Assembly: GCA_013399875.1 (NCBI GenBank)
Contig: VXAZ01004549.1
Location: 558,001-622,000 of the forward strand
From: Gymnorhina tibicen
Lineage: Eukaryota; Chordata; Aves; Passeriformes; Artamidae
Length of the DNA: 64,000 nt
Direction: 5' to 3'
Shown: piece after piece, positions 60,201 through 64,000 of the stretch
Position numbering within the stretch: position 1 is the first letter of the stretch
Layout: each line of letters opens with the position of its first letter
Made by a program: the position numbers and the translations under genes
The notes under the pieces: model-generated
What the model was told of the DNA's origin: nothing
The model's database searches: none
What the model saw: only the letters and a program-made list of their open reading frames with translations

Positions 60201-62858
60201 ATGGTTACCTCAAAATCCTAACTCTAGCCTTAAGCAGAAACTCTAATGGCTGGGGATAGGAGGAACTGGAGATATGTTATGGATTTGTGAGATATACACA
60301 TCAGAGAATAGAGAATATCTGATTTTTGAAAATGACAGTTTTTGCCTTGATCCTCACCAAGAAAACATGAGATTGTTTGTCTGAGAGCTTAGGTTTTTAT
60401 AAGGCTGGAATGGAAGAATTCCATTTCCAGGTCAATCACCCACAGCCCACAGTGCTAAAATGACTTACAGCACCAACAGGGACAAGTAACTCTGGGACAG
60501 ATCAGTCTCTCCAGACATAGTAATTGTACTCAAGGAACTGCCTTACAAAATCAGGATATGCAGATTATGGTCAGGATTGTGACTAGGATTTGTGTTTGGA
60601 ACAACAAGGGGAAAGCTAAACTTCTGGTACATTGTTAATCTGGGCCAGGGAGCAGTCAGGGGTCTGTATAATAGGAGAGGTGATCTAGCCAGTAGACTAC
60701 CTAGAATTAAGTAAAATTGGGGTTAGGAATTGGATGCCTGGGGAGAACAAAAACGTTAGGTCTTCCAAGACCAAGATGGCTAGGATGAAAGAAGATGCTG
60801 GCAGAAACAAGGCTCTGGTTTGTCCTCATCTGAGGATGATTAGTCCAGGGATTCAGCTGAATCAAGACAAGGGATAGAGACCAAATAGCTAGTAGGGGTT
60901 ATACTGAGTTGTGCAGACCTTGAAGCTGATAGCCACTGCGAGGAAAGAAGAGTGGTTAGAAGATCCCTGAGATAGGAAAGGCACAATAGACTCTAGTGTT
61001 AAGTTGTAGAATCAAGATTAAGTGTACTCATAACCTCCAAGACATTTGGGGGTCTGTGGTAGTTCTTGGCAAATTTCGCAGGGTTCAGACTGAACTTGAG
61101 AAAAGTATTTTGCTGGGCTGTTTCAAAGCTAATTTAGGTAACTCCTAATTTTCTGCCTACATGTATTCATAACCAATTTATATTAATTTTTTGTTGCATT
61201 CAGTTAATGATCCAGTGACCCAGGAATCACTATGCCCATGTTCAAATTATTATGCAATTAAAATCAGCTTCTCACACAAACCCTGTTGAGCTCTTCAAAT
61301 CAGATGGAGGGTCTGCGTGGGCCTTGCTTACAGCCTGGGAAGGCTATTTTGCAGCAGAGCCAGAGAGCCCTGCACAAGAGCACAGCTCACTGGTCACTGC
61401 CAAGGGCTGCAGGCAGCAGCTCACAGCCAGCAGCACAGCTTCTGCTTTGCCTTCTCTGGTTGTCTTCATTCCATAGGTAACAAAGACACAAGATGAAAAG
61501 ACCCGACTCTGTAGAGCCAGGCAAACTGTAATAAATTGCCCTTCACTTTCAGATCAACAGCAAAGAGGAAAGAGAGCTCAGATTCAGCAACTGCGCATTT
61601 CTCCTAGCACAGACGCTAACTCCTTAGGCATCACTGAGCTAAGCAGATCTTTCTTAAAAATAAACAAACAAAGCAAAACAAACTCACAAAAAGCAGTACT
61701 TCAGTTCTTCTAAATTCCAGCACAAGAGATAAAAAAAGTAGGGGTGAGTACACACAAGCAAGAGCAGCTTCAGGGATAGTTCATGGAGAATGAAGCCCTG
61801 TCTGAGAAATGGAATACAGAATAAAGACCAGAACAGCTGGAAGATAAACATAGCTTTTGCCCAAACATGAGAGACTGAATTTGAGTCTGTACATGAGACT
61901 GATTCCTTGTTGAAAGCTCTTTTTTCCTTTCCTAAATGGATGATTGAAATTTGTAAAATAAGTATTTAGACATCTATACTCTCTATCTATTGTCAATTAA
62001 GCCTATTTGTGTTATTCAGCAATTCCAGAAATGTTCCTGGATTTTTAAAGGAGTTCTATGATTCTGTTTCAAATGTGTAAATTTCCCTTCCTACAAGTGA
62101 AATTCTTTAGAGTCTGGAGACTTCTGGTGGTCTGTTGTAGGTAGACTTTCAGCTGAATTTCTACCACTGCTGCTGCCATCCCTAGGCCCAGCATCCAATT
62201 GTAACAACCTCATTTCCAGACTCCCTTTGGGAACACCCAGAGGTCACTTGTTCTATCTCTTTGAAAAAATATCCTCTCTGTCTTCAGACACAGGGTTCAG
62301 GAGTTCTCCTTAGTCACTCCTGCAGGGCTAAAATCCAAGATGTAGTTACCTTGTGCTTAATCATCTCCAGCTTTCACAAAGGCTTCCTATCTTAATCCAA
62401 ACCAAACTAGAATAGTTACATAGTCTTAGGAATCTCATGCTTCTCCTTAGTTAATGATGTATCCCTAAATGGATAATCCATTTCAGGGCTAGTTATAGAT
62501 ATCACAGCAGGAAGATTTTAATTTATCCACTGCTGTGAACACTCTCCCATATATTGCAGATTCCTGTGTCCTTGCACCCACTTAAGGTCTCCCTTTCCCA
62601 GGAGCTGTTAGGCAAAAGAAGAACTGCTGCTATAATTGTTACATAGGTCAAGAGCTGCTGCTATTCCTGTCATCTCACACTCATTATTCATTACTCTGGC
62701 CACTTTGATTGCATTTTAGTCTGTATAAACTGGTTCTATTTCCTATTAACCACCAGAGTAAGAAAAGTTTCAAGATTTTTTTTTCCACTTTAATAAAGAG
62801 GGGGAAAAAAAGAAGGAGAATTTCTACCAGTGACCTCTTCAAAGACTCTATTTTCACA
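60201..62858. other. DNA with no recognised gene or repeat
   Basis: Nothing nameable. Bases 61300-61470 are locally GC-richer with overlapping open frames of 64-74 codons and no domain. An A/C-rich run occurs near 61657-61692. Confidence 0.5.
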
Positions 62859-62861
62859 AAA

Positions 62862-63440
62862 TCAAAGAATAACAGAGTAGTTGAAGTTGAAAGGGAGCTC
62901 TGGAAGTCATCTGGCCCAACATCCCTACTCGGTCAGGGCCACCGAGAGCTGGTTGCCCAGGAAGGTTTTGAATATCTCCAAGGATGGAGACGCCACAACT
63001 TCTGTGGACAATCTGTGCTAGGGAGCAGTCATTCTCATATTTCCAGATGTTCAGAGGGAGCCTCCTGTGCTTCAGTTTGTGCCCATTGCCTCTGGTTCTG
63101 TCACTGGGCACCACTGAAAAGAGCCTGGCCACATCCAGTTTGCATCCTCCCTGCAGGTGTTTTGTACACATTGGCAAGATCCGCCCGAGCCTTCTGTACT
63201 CCAGGCTCAACAGTCACAGCTCTCTCAGCCTTTCCTCATATGTGAGTTATCCCATTGCCTTCATCAGCTTCTTTGCCCTTGCCTGCACTCTCCTCAGTAC
63301 ATCCACGTTGGTCTTGTACTTGGGAGCCCACAGGAGGATGGAGCACTCCAGGTGTGGCCTCATCTGTGTAGAGCACAAGGGCAGGATCACCTCCCTTGAC
63401 TGCTGGCCCCCAGGTTACCATCAGCTGCCTCTGCAGCAAG
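62862..63440 (-). mobile_element. CR1 LINE fragment, 3' end and ORF2 C-terminus
   Basis: Plus-strand text is the reverse complement of a CR1 3' end (aagaataacagagtagttga, then gagctctggaagtcatctgg). It continues through the ORF2 C-terminal region (gtactccaggctcaacagtc, then atggagcactccaggtgtgg). Open frames of 118-178 codons on both strands in this interval are by-products of the element and are not host genes. It is 5'-truncated near 63440. Confidence 0.9.
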
Positions 63441-64000
63441 GGCACACTGCTCTGCTTCAAATGATAAAACAAGGCCCTTCAGATCCCCTGTCTTGACAGA
63501 TAAGCCCCTTTATCTCAAGGATTATTTTATCCAAAGCTTTCCTCACTTAACCTGGAGAACTCTGAAACTTCTAAACTGAAAATTAGTTCTTCTGGGCTGA
63601 CTGCCATCAGCTGTACCTACTTGTTAGTCAACAGAGCCATTCCCCTTTCTGAGACTCACACAATGGATTCATACACTCTGTTCCATAACCCTAATTCCTT
63701 TCTGTCATCTCTGTGAGGAACAGACCTGTAACAACTTCCTCCCCATCATCACCCCATTCTTAATCAATTTCTGAGTGATTCAACAAGAATGCACTTTCCT
63801 CTTTAACAGGCTGTTCCACTCATAACTATTTGCCATAGTTACATTCAATCTGTCCTCATCTCTCCATTAGAATTGGAAAACTTGACAAACTGGAAAATTA
63901 TAGCTGGAAGAGAGCTAAGTCCTGCTGTACATCCAAAGGGAAAAAACCAACCAACCAACCAAAACCAACAAAAATCCCCAAACAACCAGCAACAACACGG
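63441..64000. other. DNA ending in (CCAA)n-like low complexity
   Basis: No gene. The last 60 bases (about 63943-63993) are an A/C-rich simple run with ccaa units repeated several times. Confidence 0.6.

Noticed and set aside
62709..63496. Frames of 170-178 codons (plus) and 118 codons (minus)
   Set aside because: They overlap a minus-strand CR1. The text is CR1 3' region or its antisense.
1..64000. CRISPR array, operon, phage or bacterial defence system
   Set aside because: No spaced direct-repeat array, no dense coding and no ribosome-binding-site pattern. Repeats and composition indicate a bird nuclear genome.

Overview
The window looks like avian nuclear DNA, most likely from a songbird (passerine). 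This rests on repeats recognised by eye. There are about eleven truncated CR1 LINE fragments with the bird-type 3' end (a ...CCTTCCAACC...ATTCTRTGATTCT-like tail). There are also five or six solitary endogenous-retrovirus LTRs, two of which read like LTR families common in passerines. The background is AT-rich and CpG-poor. No bacterial or phage features are present.

No intact protein-coding gene can be supported. Most long open frames lie inside CR1 or LTR sequence, in a GC-rich low-stop block, or are of a length expected by chance in 64 kb read in six frames. Three places are coding-like or exon-like but unproven: an open fragment at 56199-56540 (minus), a strong splice-acceptor-like site at 22000-22019 (plus), and a 70-codon frame at 19946-20158 (minus). 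The window is best read as intergenic or long-intron DNA.

Layout. 1-3.4 kb: unannotated AT-rich DNA. 3.4-4.5 kb: a plus-strand CR1 lacking its reverse-transcriptase core. 4.5-11.3 kb: nothing recognised. 11.3-12.2 kb: two head-to-tail minus-strand CR1 fragments. 15.6-16.5 kb: a 972-bp CpG-rich LTR (minus) with a 6-bp target-site duplication. 16.7-17.1 kb: a second probable LTR (plus). 22.3-22.9 kb: a 634-bp LTR (minus, 6-bp duplication). 24.1-26.7 kb: two CR1 3' ends, with copy 1 of a local duplication between them. 30.4-32.7 kb: copy 2 of that duplication, a GC/CA-rich degenerate repeat block and a CR1 fragment. 36.9-37.1 kb: an isolated CpG cluster. 38.5-39.1 kb: a 601-bp LTR (plus, 5-bp duplication). 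42.7-42.9 kb: a TG microsatellite with one ambiguous base. 44.9-45.5 kb: a 628-bp LTR (minus, 6-bp duplication), sister to the 22.3 kb copy. 46.2-46.8 kb: another LTR (plus). 51.2-52.0 kb: a CR1 with reverse-transcriptase remnants. 56.2-58.3 kb: the coding-like fragment abutting an old CR1, then another old CR1. 60.0-60.2 and 62.9-63.4 kb: two more CR1 ends.

No new multi-gene system is visible. The items most worth a second look are the ~455-bp near-identical duplication (24.5 and 30.6 kb), the LTR at 15.6 kb with its 180-codon sense-strand open frame, the coding-like fragment at 56.2 kb, the CpG cluster at 36.9 kb and the CA/GC-rich block at 31.3 kb. All family assignments are from memory of repeat consensus features and have not been searched against a library.
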